A DNA stretch of 55,764 bases from Butyrivibrio sp. (GTDB lineage: Bacteria; Bacillota; Clostridia; Lachnospirales; Lachnospiraceae), in NCBI GenBank assembly GCA_015056495.1, contig SVGC01000025.1, forward strand, positions 1 through 55,764, in the 5' to 3' direction. A model generated the notes under the pieces. That model was given only the letters and a program-made list of their open reading frames with translations. It did not search any database and was not told the DNA's origin. The translations under genes were made by a program, and so were the position numbers. Below are positions 42,407 through 49,960 of this stretch, piece by piece. Numbering within the stretch: position 1 is the stretch's first letter; the number at the start of each line of letters is the position of its first letter.

Positions 42407-44398
42407 TCAAATGTGGTTGGCAACTTCAAATGCATCCCAGATACCATACATAATGTTAGATACCTGTTTTGCATCACCAAGAAGGTAGATTTCATCTACA
42501 TCATTCTTGTACTGGTTGTAAAGAGTATTTTCACTAGCGTATCCAACGCAGAGTACTACGCTGTCTGCTGATAACTCTTTAGTCTCTTCGCCAATGCTTG
42601 CCTTAAGCACACCATTTTTGTACTCAGTAACTTTAGCGCCTGTAACAACATCAATGCCGTTGAATGGGATCAGCCTTTCAAGCATCTCTTTATTAGCAGA
42701 GCAAAGAGGTCCGTTTACTGCCATAAGCTTATCAAGCGCTTCTACGATAGTTACTTTTTTGCCCTTCTGTGCAAGATCAAGAGCAAGTTCGCAACCAACG
42801 AGTCCGCCACCAACTACAACTACATTGTTGCCGGCATCTTTTTTGCCAAGAAGTACCTGCTCAGCTGAGTATACTTTCTCATCATCGCCGAGAGAGAACA
42901 TCTTAGGACGAGATCCTGTGGCAAGGATAACAGCGTCAAACTGTTTGTCGAGGATTTCTTTTTCTGTAGCCTTAGTATTCATATGAACTTCTACGTTAAG
43001 ACGAACCATTTCATCTTCATACCACTTAGCAAGTGCAATATCATCTTCTTTGAACGCTGGAGCTCCGCCTGGGATGAGGTTTCCGCCAAGTCTGTCTGAT
43101 GCTTCATAGAGAACCGGCTCATGACCTCTTTCTGCAAGTACACGTGCTGCTTCACAACCTGCAACACCACCGCCCACAACGAGAACCTTTTTCTTCTTAA
43201 CGATTGGGTTGTACTTATTAAGTCTTTCTTTACCAGCCTGTGGGTTAACTGCACAGTTGATAAGAGAGTATGTCTGGATACGTCCCATACAGCCTTCCTG
43301 GCAGCTGATACATGGACGGATCTGGCTAAGGTTGTTTCTGCGGATCTTATTTACAATATCAGGATCAGCAAGAGTTGGACGACCAAGTGAGATCATATCG
43401 CAGATATTGTTGTTCAGGCACTTAAGAGCTGTATCTGGATTGTCTACACGACCAGCCATGATTACTGGAATATTTACATTTTCCTTTGTGATTCTAGCAA
43501 ATTCCTTATATGGAGCCTTTTCCATATACATTGGCGGGTGATTCCACCACCATGCATCGTATGTTCCGGCATCTACGTCAAGGGCATCATAACCATATTT
43601 CTCAAGGAGTTTAGCTGCTTCGATACCTTCTTCGATATCACGACCTTTTTCTTCAAATTCTTCACCTGGAAGAGCACCTTCGCGGAAATCTTTGATCATG
43701 CTCTTAAGTGAGAATCTCATTGCTACAGGGAAATCCCATCCACAAGTCTTTGCAATCTCTTCACGGATTTCTTTGGCAAATCTGAGTCTGTTCTCAAGAG
43801 ATCCGCCATATTCATCAGTTCTCTGGTTGAAGAATGAGATAGCAAACTGATCGATAAGGTATCCCTCATGAACAGCGTGGATCTCAACACCATCAAATCC
43901 TGCGCGCTTAGCATTATAAGCGCCCTTACCAAAGCTCTCTACGATTCCGTGGATCTCTTCTACAGTAAGTGGACGGCATGTCTTGTCAAGCCATCTGTGT
44001 GGTACAGCAGAAGCAGAAACTGGTGGGAATTCACCAAGGTTAGTTGGGATAGTAACTCGACCAAATCCACCACTCATCTGAAGGAAAATCTTTGATCCAT
44101 AAGCATGAACACGCTCAGTCATCTCACGGCTGGTTCTTACAAACTGAACCGGGTTGTATGTTGAATTAGGTGTATTAGGGAAAGAAGGCTTCTCAACCTC
44201 TGTATCTGAAAATGTAACACCTGTTATGATAAGACCAATGCCACCTTTGGCACGTCTTGTATAGTAATCTATTCCTCTGTCATTCCATCCGCCTTCACAA
44301 TCGCCAAGACCAAGTGGTCCCATAGGTGCCATTGCATAGCGGTTCTTGATTTCGAGCTTACCAATCTTGATAGGCTCAAAAAGTCCCTGGTACTTCAT
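42407..44398 (-). CDS. OYE/Fe-S/FAD oxidoreductase (2-enoate or 2,4-dienoyl-CoA reductase type)
   Basis: A 663-residue flavoenzyme. An old-yellow-enzyme barrel fills 1-350 (GLFEPIKIGKLEIKNRYAMA; GVEIHAVHEGYLIDQF; RTDEYGGSLENRLRF; FMN-binding). A [4Fe-4S] site follows: C363, C366, C370 and C382 in CISCQEGCMGR...C. A FAD/NAD(P) module starts with VLVVGGGVAGCEAARVLAER and has a second nucleotide fold (NVVVVGGGLVGCELALDLAQ). Members reduce C=C bonds of enoates, dienoyl-CoA or bile-acid intermediates (the BaiCD/BaiH group has this length). The substrate cannot be fixed. GGTAGGAGG precedes the ATG. Confidence 0.9.
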   Translation of the reverse strand: MKYQGLFEPIKIGKLEIKNRYAMAPMGPLGLGDCEGGWNDRGIDYYTRRAKGGIGLIITGVTFSDTEVEKPSFPNTPNSTYNPVQFVRTSREMTERVHAYGSKIFLQMSGGFGRVTIPTNLGEFPPVSASAVPHRWLDKTCRPLTVEEIHGIVESFGKGAYNAKRAGFDGVEIHAVHEGYLIDQFAISFFNQRTDEYGGSLENRLRFAKEIREEIAKTCGWDFPVAMRFSLKSMIKDFREGALPGEEFEEKGRDIEEGIEAAKLLEKYGYDALDVDAGTYDAWWWNHPPMYMEKAPYKEFARITKENVNIPVIMAGRVDNPDTALKCLNNNICDMISLGRPTLADPDIVNKIRRNNLSQIRPCISCQEGCMGRIQTYSLINCAVNPQAGKERLNKYNPIVKKKKVLVVGGGVAGCEAARVLAERGHEPVLYEASDRLGGNLIPGGAPAFKEDDIALAKWYEDEMVRLNVEVHMNTKATEKEILDKQFDAVILATGSRPKMFSLGDDEKVYSAEQVLLGKKDAGNNVVVVGGGLVGCELALDLAQKGKKVTIVEALDKLMAVNGPLCSANKEMLERLIPFNGIDVVTGAKVTEYKNGVLKASIGEETKELSADSVVLCVGYASENTLYNQYKNDVDEIYLLGDAKQVSNIMYGIWDAFEVANHI

Positions 44399-44431
44399 GA
44401 AAAATCCTCCTACCTTGTTTTTGTAAATAGA

Positions 44432-44454
44432 GTTTAACTTGCCATTTGTTAAAC
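44432..44454. promoter_or_regulatory. inverted repeat before the oxidoreductase gene
   Basis: GTTTAAC-N9-GTTAAAC is a perfect 7-base-arm inverted repeat, 33 bases upstream of the minus-strand start. It is a candidate operator, for example for the LysR protein encoded downstream. Confidence 0.45.
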
Positions 44455-44538
44455 TTTTGTCATATAAACGATTTTATAATAGGTTGTGTACTATAGCTAT
44501 CAACAAAAGGTGGATAGTAGTAAACAATTAGTTTCATG

Positions 44539-44635
44539 TGAGTCACTGGGGACGTATCAAATTGGCTCATTGCTAATGATATTTGAAATGTGTCATAATA
44601 AAAATGAGTCAATTTGATACGTCCCCGGTGACTCA
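44539..44635. repeat. long inverted repeat, MITE/REP-like element
   Basis: Two 33-base arms (44539-44571 and 44603-44635) are reverse complements at 31 of 33 positions, around a 31-base AT-rich spacer. Each arm contains GGGGACGTATCAAATTG and is bounded by TGAGTCAC and CTCATT. It lies in the divergent gap before the FMN reductase gene, about 30 bases from its start. The form suits a palindromic REP or miniature transposable element. I recall similar words as dispersed repeats in Lachnospiraceae but cannot verify this. Confidence 0.65.
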
Positions 44636-44664
44636 TTCAACGGCTAAAAAAAGGAGATATTTTT

Positions 44665-45291
44665 ATGGCAAAGGTAATTCTTTTAAATGGAAGCCCTAAG
44701 GCAAAGGGCTGCACGGCAACAGCATTAGAAGAAATGATCAATATTTTTCAGGAAGAGGGCATTGATACAGAGCTTATTCATGTAGGAAACAAGGATATCA
44801 GAGGCTGTGTATCCTGCGGATATTGTGAAAAAAATGGAAAATGTGTAGTGAATGATCTTGTTAATGAGGTTGCGCCTAAGTTTGAAGAGGCTGATGGCTT
44901 AGTTGTTGGAAGCCCTGTATATTATGGTTCTCCAAATGGAACAATCCTGTCATTTATGGACAGACTGTTTTATTCAACTTCTTTTTCCAAGAATCTAAAG
45001 GTTGGTGCCGCAATTGTCAGCTGCAGAAGAGGCGGTAACACAGCAAGTTTTGATGTTTTAAATAAATATTTTACCATCAGTAGCATGCCAGTAGCATCAA
45101 GCACCTACTGGAATATGGTTCACGGTTTTACCGCAGAGGATGTAAAAAAGGATCTTGAAGGTCTTCAGACTATGAGAAATCTGGCAAGAAATATGTCATT
45201 TATGATCAAAGCATTTGCTGATGCCAAAGAGAAATACGGCGAGCCGAAGGTTGAAAAGGGCTTCTTTACAAGCTTTCCAGATGGAAAATAA
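44665..45291 (+). CDS. flavodoxin-like NADPH-dependent FMN reductase / iron-sulfur flavoprotein
   Basis: A 208-residue cytoplasmic protein. The FMN phosphate loop is LLNGSPKAKGCTATAL. A compact Cys cluster follows at C48, C51, C54 and C60 (GCVSCGYCEKNGKCVVND), as in iron-sulfur flavoproteins. VVGSPVYYGSPNGTILSFMD is the flavin ring-binding loop. It should move electrons between a nicotinamide or ferredoxin donor and an unknown acceptor. AAAGGAGATATTTTT precedes the ATG. It is divergent from the oxidoreductase, and both lie either side of the inverted repeat. Confidence 0.9.
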   Translation: MAKVILLNGSPKAKGCTATALEEMINIFQEEGIDTELIHVGNKDIRGCVSCGYCEKNGKCVVNDLVNEVAPKFEEADGLVVGSPVYYGSPNGTILSFMDRLFYSTSFSKNLKVGAAIVSCRRGGNTASFDVLNKYFTISSMPVASSTYWNMVHGFTAEDVKKDLEGLQTMRNLARNMSFMIKAFADAKEKYGEPKVEKGFFTSFPDGK

Positions 45292-45324
45292 GCATTAAAT
45301 TTTTTTGAGGGGGTGGTGATAATC

Positions 45325-45666
45325 ATGAGATTTTGTGAATTAAACAATGAGCGACATGGAACATGCTATTACGAATTATATAAGGGCGAGTGGAATCCGG
45401 CTCTTCCTGAGTTTTGGAGAGATGATTCACTTTATATCCATGATGACACTTTTTACCAGTATCCAGAGCTGAATAAAGCAATCAAAAATGTAATTCCAAC
45501 ATTCGATACTTATAGCGAAACAGCAGTAAACAAGCAGGAATGGGAAGAAATCGGAAAATTGCTAGAAGATAGTGATCAGGATACGAGGGATTTTTATGCT
45601 GAAATAAATGAATGGGCAGAGCCTGTATTGCAGACTCATGGCGTATTCACAATACTCGGATTATGA
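45325..45666 (+). CDS. hypothetical protein
   Basis: A 113-residue acidic protein (MRFCELNNERHGTCYYELYK) from the ATG at 45325, with GAGGGGGTGG 9 bases upstream; a GTG at 45313 lies inside that site. It contains many aromatic and acidic residues (EFWRDDSLYIHDDTFYQYPE) and no membrane segment. It follows the FMN reductase by 33 bases and is probably cotranscribed, ending at a terminator. No family is recognised. Confidence 0.65.
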   Translation: MRFCELNNERHGTCYYELYKGEWNPALPEFWRDDSLYIHDDTFYQYPELNKAIKNVIPTFDTYSETAVNKQEWEEIGKLLEDSDQDTRDFYAEINEWAEPVLQTHGVFTILGL

Positions 45667-45668
45667 CG

Positions 45669-45703
45669 GTATGATGGGGCTGATCACTCCATCATACTTT
45701 TTT
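45669..45703 (+). terminator. stem-loop terminator
   Basis: GTATGATGG pairs exactly with CCATCATAC around an 11-base loop and is followed by TTTTTT. It begins 2 bases after the preceding stop codon. Confidence 0.85.
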
Positions 45704-45733
45704 ATCTGGGGGCCAGAGGGTGGATTTCGATAC

Positions 45734-45774
45734 TTGACACAGTCAACTATTTAAAATATACTTGACTCAGTCAA
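45734..45774 (+). promoter_or_regulatory. MarR-type promoter and double operator
   Basis: TTGACA (45734-45739) and TATACT (45757-45762) form a sigma-70 promoter with a 17-base spacer. Two palindromes, TTGACACAGTCAA (45734-45746) and TTGACTCAGTCAA (45762-45774), cover the -35 element and the bases just after the -10. Their starts are 28 bases apart. A repressor bound to either would shut the promoter. The MarR protein of the same operon is the obvious ligand. Confidence 0.8.
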
Positions 45775-45790
45775 TGAAAGGAGACAAATA

Positions 45791-46855
45791 ATGAAAGTGG
45801 TCAAAAATATAGTAATTGGTATATGTATATGCTTATTATTGGTAGTCTTATTCTTATTAGTTTATATAATAACTTATAGAAATCCAGCAGATAAAAAACT
45901 TGCCAACGCTGGAATTGTAGAAAAGCAGGTACAAGTAGGAGATGTTCTTTTTAACTATGCAGAGGGACCTGATAATGGCCCTGCAATTGTTTTACTGCAT
46001 GCTCAATTATTGGACTGGTATTCATACAGTTGTGTTTTACCAAGCCTTTCAGAAAACTTCCATGTTTATGCTATTGATTACCCCGGACATGGAAAAACTA
46101 TAGTTCCTGAAGGATATGAAATGAGTGCTGAGAATATAGGTCAGGATTTAGGCAGATTCATTGATGAGGTAATAGGGGAAGATGTATATGTTACAGGCAA
46201 TTCTTCAGGTGGTTTATTAGCCACATGGCTTGCTGCCAATAGGAAAGATATTGTTAAAGCAGCTATTTTAGAAGATCCGCCACTTTTTTCTTCAGAGTAT
46301 CCTGAGGTAATGCAAACAGTTGCATATAAGGCATTCACACAAAGCAACAATGCCTTAGAATCAGAAGAGTACGACGGAGATTACCTGATGTACTGGATAA
46401 ATAATAGTAAGCAGTTCTTCTCAACATATGTTTTCGATGGGGCTGAATATCTAATAAAAGATATGGTTTTACTATACAGAAGATTTAATGAAGGAGAACC
46501 AGTTGAAATAGCATTCATGCCTGTATCTGTGCAGGAAATGCTTAGAGGAATGAATTATTATGATCCTAGATTTGGAGCTGCATTTTATAATGGAACATGG
46601 AATCAGAATTTTGATCATGCAACTGCTTTATCAGAAATTGATTGTCCAGTACTATTGATTCAGGCAAACACCGGGTATCTGGATGATGGAACTCTGGACG
46701 GAGCAATGTCAAAAGAAATGGCTGAAAACGCAATGAATCTACTAAAAGACGGAAAGTATGTCTATGTTGATGCAGGGCATGTTACCAATCTTGAAGTACC
46801 AGAGGAATTTGTAAGGATAGTGGAAGAGTTTATTATGGAGGACTTAAATGACTAA
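45791..46855 (+). CDS. membrane-anchored alpha/beta hydrolase
   Basis: A 354-residue protein. An N-terminal membrane helix (about 6-28) should place the enzyme outside the cell. The hydrolase fold shows VLLHAQLLDWYSYS (oxyanion region), AIDYPGHGKT, the nucleophile elbow GNSSG with S138, and the closing His in DAGHVTNLEVPEEF. Family members hydrolyse esters, lactones or similar bonds. GAAAGGAGACAAATA precedes the ATG. It overlaps the MarR gene by 8 bases, so it is under that regulator and may inactivate the compound that the regulator senses (inference). Confidence 0.88.
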   Translation: MKVVKNIVIGICICLLLVVLFLLVYIITYRNPADKKLANAGIVEKQVQVGDVLFNYAEGPDNGPAIVLLHAQLLDWYSYSCVLPSLSENFHVYAIDYPGHGKTIVPEGYEMSAENIGQDLGRFIDEVIGEDVYVTGNSSGGLLATWLAANRKDIVKAAILEDPPLFSSEYPEVMQTVAYKAFTQSNNALESEEYDGDYLMYWINNSKQFFSTYVFDGAEYLIKDMVLLYRRFNEGEPVEIAFMPVSVQEMLRGMNYYDPRFGAAFYNGTWNQNFDHATALSEIDCPVLLIQANTGYLDDGTLDGAMSKEMAENAMNLLKDGKYVYVDAGHVTNLEVPEEFVRIVEEFIMEDLND

Positions 46856-47252
46856 AAATCTATTACAGAGTGTAGGTGTTCTATACAGGACATATCTTAG
46901 TTATGCAAATGAATTTCTTATGGATACAGATGTGTCTTTTTCGGAAAGCGTTGTTATATCAAACATTGGCCTAGCGGAGGGCATAAGTCAGGAGGAGATT
47001 TCCCTGTCGCTATATATAGACAGGGCTGCCATCGCAAGAAATGTTAAGTCATTGGAGAAAAAAGGATATGTTAAAACGATGCGCGCATCTTCAGATAAAC
47101 GCACAAAAGAACTGTATCTAACAGACAAAGGGCATAAGATGTATGACTTTATCGAAGAGAAAAATAAGGAAAGGCTTAATCATTTATTCAAAGATATCAC
47201 CAATGATGAGCTAGAGGCATTTAAAACTATATTAAATAAAATTAAACTATGA
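46848..47252 (+). CDS. MarR-family transcription regulator
   Basis: A 134-residue dimeric regulator. The winged helix part reads ISQEEISLSLYIDRAAIARN followed by VKSLEKKGYVKTMRASSDKR and TKELYLTDKGHKM, the typical recognition helix and wing. The start lies in the last codons of the hydrolase gene, with GGAGG just before it. It most likely represses its own operon by binding the two TTGACnnnGTCAA palindromes at 45734-45774. Ligands of this family are usually phenolic or lipophilic compounds. Confidence 0.92.
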   Translation: MTKNLLQSVGVLYRTYLSYANEFLMDTDVSFSESVVISNIGLAEGISQEEISLSLYIDRAAIARNVKSLEKKGYVKTMRASSDKRTKELYLTDKGHKMYDFIEEKNKERLNHLFKDITNDELEAFKTILNKIKL

Positions 47253-47362
47253 AGTTGTTGTACTATAATAGAAATTTTTTTATATGATTCCTGTTTTTTT
47301 GTACAGCAAAGGTGAATTTATCGTAAAAATATGTGAAGCTGAAAAAAAAGGGGGATACTTCA

Positions 47363-48292
47363 TTGAAAATAAATGCAAGAGTCATTATATCAAGTTTATT
47401 GTTAGTTGTTATGATCATTACCGGAGTCGGTTGCGGAAAAGCAGTTCAGAATACAGCTCAAAGTGACCAGGCGATTACGATTGAATATGATTCAGCTGTA
47501 GTTGGCTATCTGGGACCAGAGGGCACATATTCGCAGGAAGCTTGCGGCGTTTTTTTCCAAAAAAAGGGGACATATATTCCATATGAGACAGTAGCAGAAG
47601 CTGTAGAGGCATTGAAAGCCGGAGAGTGCACGTATGCTGTCATACCTCAGGAAAATACTATAGGCGGCGCTGTAATTGATTATCTAGATATTGTCATAGC
47701 AAATGAAGAATTATCAGTAGTAGGAGAAGTTGAACTTCCTATAAATCAGAACCTGCTTGCCTTACCCGGAACTGACCTTGGATCAATCAAGAAAGTATAT
47801 TCTCATAAACAGGGAATTGCTCAGGGAAAAGAATGGCTTGCTGCAAATCTTCCACAAGCAGAAATAATAGAGGTCTCCAGTACTTCAGAGGGAGCACGTA
47901 TCGTTGCTGATGAAGGAGATGCAACTCAGGCTGCAATAGCGTCCGCAGCATGCGCTGATGTATATGGATTAGAAATCCTTGCAAGCAGCATCCAAAACAA
48001 TGATAGCAATAAGACTAGATTTTATGTCCTTTCTACAGAAGAACCATCACATGGTATGAGCGAGCGATGCGCGTTCATCTTAACCGGCAAGGCATCTGAT
48101 CTCCCTAGTATAATGGCTGGGCTTGAAAAGAAAGGCATTGAGCTTGTGACAATACATGAGAGACCTGAAAAAACAGAATTGGGCAATTATGTATATGTAA
48201 TAGAGTGTGCCAATTGCAATTATGAGCAGATAAGTGCGCTGGTGGAAGATGTGTCTTTCGGCTTCAGATATCTTGGAAGTTTTGAGGTGGAT
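47363..48292 (+). CDS. prephenate dehydratase with an export signal (putative lipoprotein)
   Basis: A protein of about 310 residues. The TTG at 47363 is chosen because AAGGGGG lies 8 bases before it and the product then opens with a clear signal (MKINARVIISSLLLVVMIIT) and GVGC (C24); the GTG at 47333 lacks a site. The rest is a full prephenate dehydratase: GPEGTYSQEA (51-60), PQENTIGGAV, the catalytic Thr in KTRF (T218), and an ACT domain (231-305) with HERP in place of the usual ESRP. The enzyme makes phenylpyruvate from prephenate and is normally cytoplasmic. The lipobox is imperfect (Gly at -3), so a membrane anchor is possible instead. The stop codon is at 48293-48295. Confidence 0.85.
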
Positions 48293-48300
48293 TGAACTTT

Positions 48301-49458
48301 TTAACATAGCACATTCCGATTACCTGAATTAAGATATGGCTCTAATGCTTCTGATTTACTGCATATATCGTCATAGCTTTCTAAACAAAAGCTTTTTGAT
48401 AAACAACCGGATTCTACCCCCATTTTGATAATGTCGTCTTTGGATATATCCTTACCTTTACCATTCACAGATGTTGTATGCTCGCCCCAATACGTATCAC
48501 TGTAAGTAATATCATATGCTGGTGCAAGTTTCCATCCATGAAGATCAGTATGTATAAAAGAAAAGTTTTTTGTATGGTCATCTCGGTTATGACTTGCAAT
48601 ATTAAATGTCATAATCCTATATAACTGCTCTTTATCTGATTTAGCGTCTTTGGTAAGAGCCCGAGTCAATTTGAAATATGTTTCATAGTCACATGATGGT
48701 GCACGAAAATCAGCTTCCAAGAGAGCAGCAAATGTGATAGTAAAAATCTTTTCACCATTCTTTCTATCAAATCTTTCTGTTTTAAAGTATCCGTCACATA
48801 CAGAAGATGGAATCAGCAGCGTATCCGTCATGATTATTCCGCAATTTTTAGCACATAATGAATAATCGTATTCACGTTTGCCACTTATTTCAGGATCATT
48901 TTTTGATGGAAATTTTACTATCCAATCACGGTTATCTTCAGAAAGAAGTATTTTAGGTCGAGTGCCTCCACTTGAACCACCCAATTTATACAAAATGTCT
49001 AACTGGTCTGATTTTTTGGATGAGAGAATATTCTCACATTCTTTTGCTATTTCATCAAAATCTAACCCGGTATTCATGTAATTAAAATCAGATTCCTTGG
49101 ATGGTATGTATTCAAGAGCCCCCATTCCGCTTTTGCCAATATATGCAAGTCTTTCTAATGTAGTTATTTCGTCTCTCTTTATGCCTATTGATTGTAAATA
49201 TCTATCAAGAAGCAATTGTCCCCAACTATCAGGAAGACTGTCGGCGAAAACTCCAAATAAACCACCAAAACGATCTAAAGATCTTTCATTTGGAACAAAA
49301 ACGTCATTTCGTAGAGGAAGAGAGAATGGGCTAATAGAAAAACCATTTTTTTGCCATTCATTAGTATACTGAAAAGCAACTCTTTTATCAGGTGTTTCTG
49401 CTAGTGTACCTACCTGCTGTCCATGGTAATAAACATCTAGAGTTCTATTTACTTGCAT
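48301..49458 (-). CDS. hipA: HipA-type toxin kinase
   Basis: A 385-residue full-length HipA-family kinase. The N-terminal subdomain (1-110) has RFGGLFGVFADSLPDSWG. The Gly/Ser autophosphorylation loop is LGGSSGGTRPK (159-169), the ATP Lys is K182, the catalytic loop is NIASHNRDDHTKNFSF (D293, N298), and the metal Asp is D316 in PAYDITYS. HipA kinases inactivate glutamyl-tRNA synthetase by Ser phosphorylation in E. coli; the target here is not shown. It overlaps its HTH partner by 14 bases. It converges with the prephenate dehydratase gene with only 5 bases between the stops and no terminator. Confidence 0.92.
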   Translation of the reverse strand: MQVNRTLDVYYHGQQVGTLAETPDKRVAFQYTNEWQKNGFSISPFSLPLRNDVFVPNERSLDRFGGLFGVFADSLPDSWGQLLLDRYLQSIGIKRDEITTLERLAYIGKSGMGALEYIPSKESDFNYMNTGLDFDEIAKECENILSSKKSDQLDILYKLGGSSGGTRPKILLSEDNRDWIVKFPSKNDPEISGKREYDYSLCAKNCGIIMTDTLLIPSSVCDGYFKTERFDRKNGEKIFTITFAALLEADFRAPSCDYETYFKLTRALTKDAKSDKEQLYRIMTFNIASHNRDDHTKNFSFIHTDLHGWKLAPAYDITYSDTYWGEHTTSVNGKGKDISKDDIIKMGVESGCLSKSFCLESYDDICSKSEALEPYLNSGNRNVLC

Positions 49459-49735
49459 TAATTACCTCCTCGATGCTGTTGTATACCGGTTCTGTAAACA
49501 AACTATTAATCTCTTGTATCAAGCCTAATTCCATAGTTAGCTTTATGAATGATTCAAGTGAAATTTGTCCTGTTTTTTCAAATTTACGCAGAGTAGCATA
49601 ACTAACATTACTTCTGCCTGCCAGCTCTTTTTGCGTGATTTTCTTTCTTCTTCGTATTTCTTTGATTCTCTTTGCTAATTTCATAGCTACATCAGACGGA
49701 GTGTCCCATAGGTAGTTTGTATTATCCATAATCAC
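49445..49735 (-). CDS. hipB: HipB-type antitoxin
   Basis: A 96-residue protein with an XRE/Cro helix-turn-helix at about 20-75: RIKEIRRRKKITQKELAGRS, NVSYATLRKFEKTGQISLES. HipB binds HipA and represses the operon. It comes first in the operon and overlaps hipA by 14 bases. Its promoter region contains two palindromes of the type TGCTA-N6-TAGCA (49747-49762 and 49788-49803). AAAGGACGTG precedes the ATG. Confidence 0.88.
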   Translation of the reverse strand: MIMDNTNYLWDTPSDVAMKLAKRIKEIRRRKKITQKELAGRSNVSYATLRKFEKTGQISLESFIKLTMELGLIQEINSLFTEPVYNSIEEVINASK

Positions 49736-49746
49736 GTCCTTTCAAT

Positions 49747-49803
49747 TGCTACTATTATAGCATTATTGCGCAAAAATGGCAATAAATTGCTATTATAGTA
49801 GCA
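49747..49803. promoter_or_regulatory. paired operators of the hipBA operon
   Basis: TGCTACTATTATAGCA (49747-49762) and TGCTATTATAGTAGCA (49788-49803) are reverse complements of each other except at the centre, and each is itself a TGCTA-N6-TAGCA palindrome. Their starts are 41 bases apart, close to four helical turns. They lie 12 to 68 bases upstream of hipB, as expected for HipB autorepression. Confidence 0.75.
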
Positions 49804-49895
49804 TTGTAATGATTTTCTATACTATGCCCACTTTTAGTCATACTTAAAATAGAAAAGCTTTTTGCAGATCGGTCACAGACAACTTGACAAATATG

Positions 49896-49952
49896 AATGC
49901 CCTTCAGGTAGCATTAGTCTTGCATAAGACAATGAAAACCGTGAAGGGCATT
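49896..49952. terminator. nested stem-loop after the duplicated-domain membrane gene
   Basis: AATGCCCTTCA (49896-49906) pairs with TGAAGGGCATT (49942-49952), enclosing a smaller GTCTTGCATAAGAC hairpin. There is little T-run on either strand. It follows the minus-strand stop at 49961 and probably ends that transcript. Confidence 0.6.
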
Positions 49953-49960
49953 TATAATAA

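Noticed and set aside
42594..43541. Plus-strand ORFs inside the oxidoreductase gene
   Set aside because: Antisense to a strongly conserved enzyme with all motifs in the minus frame.
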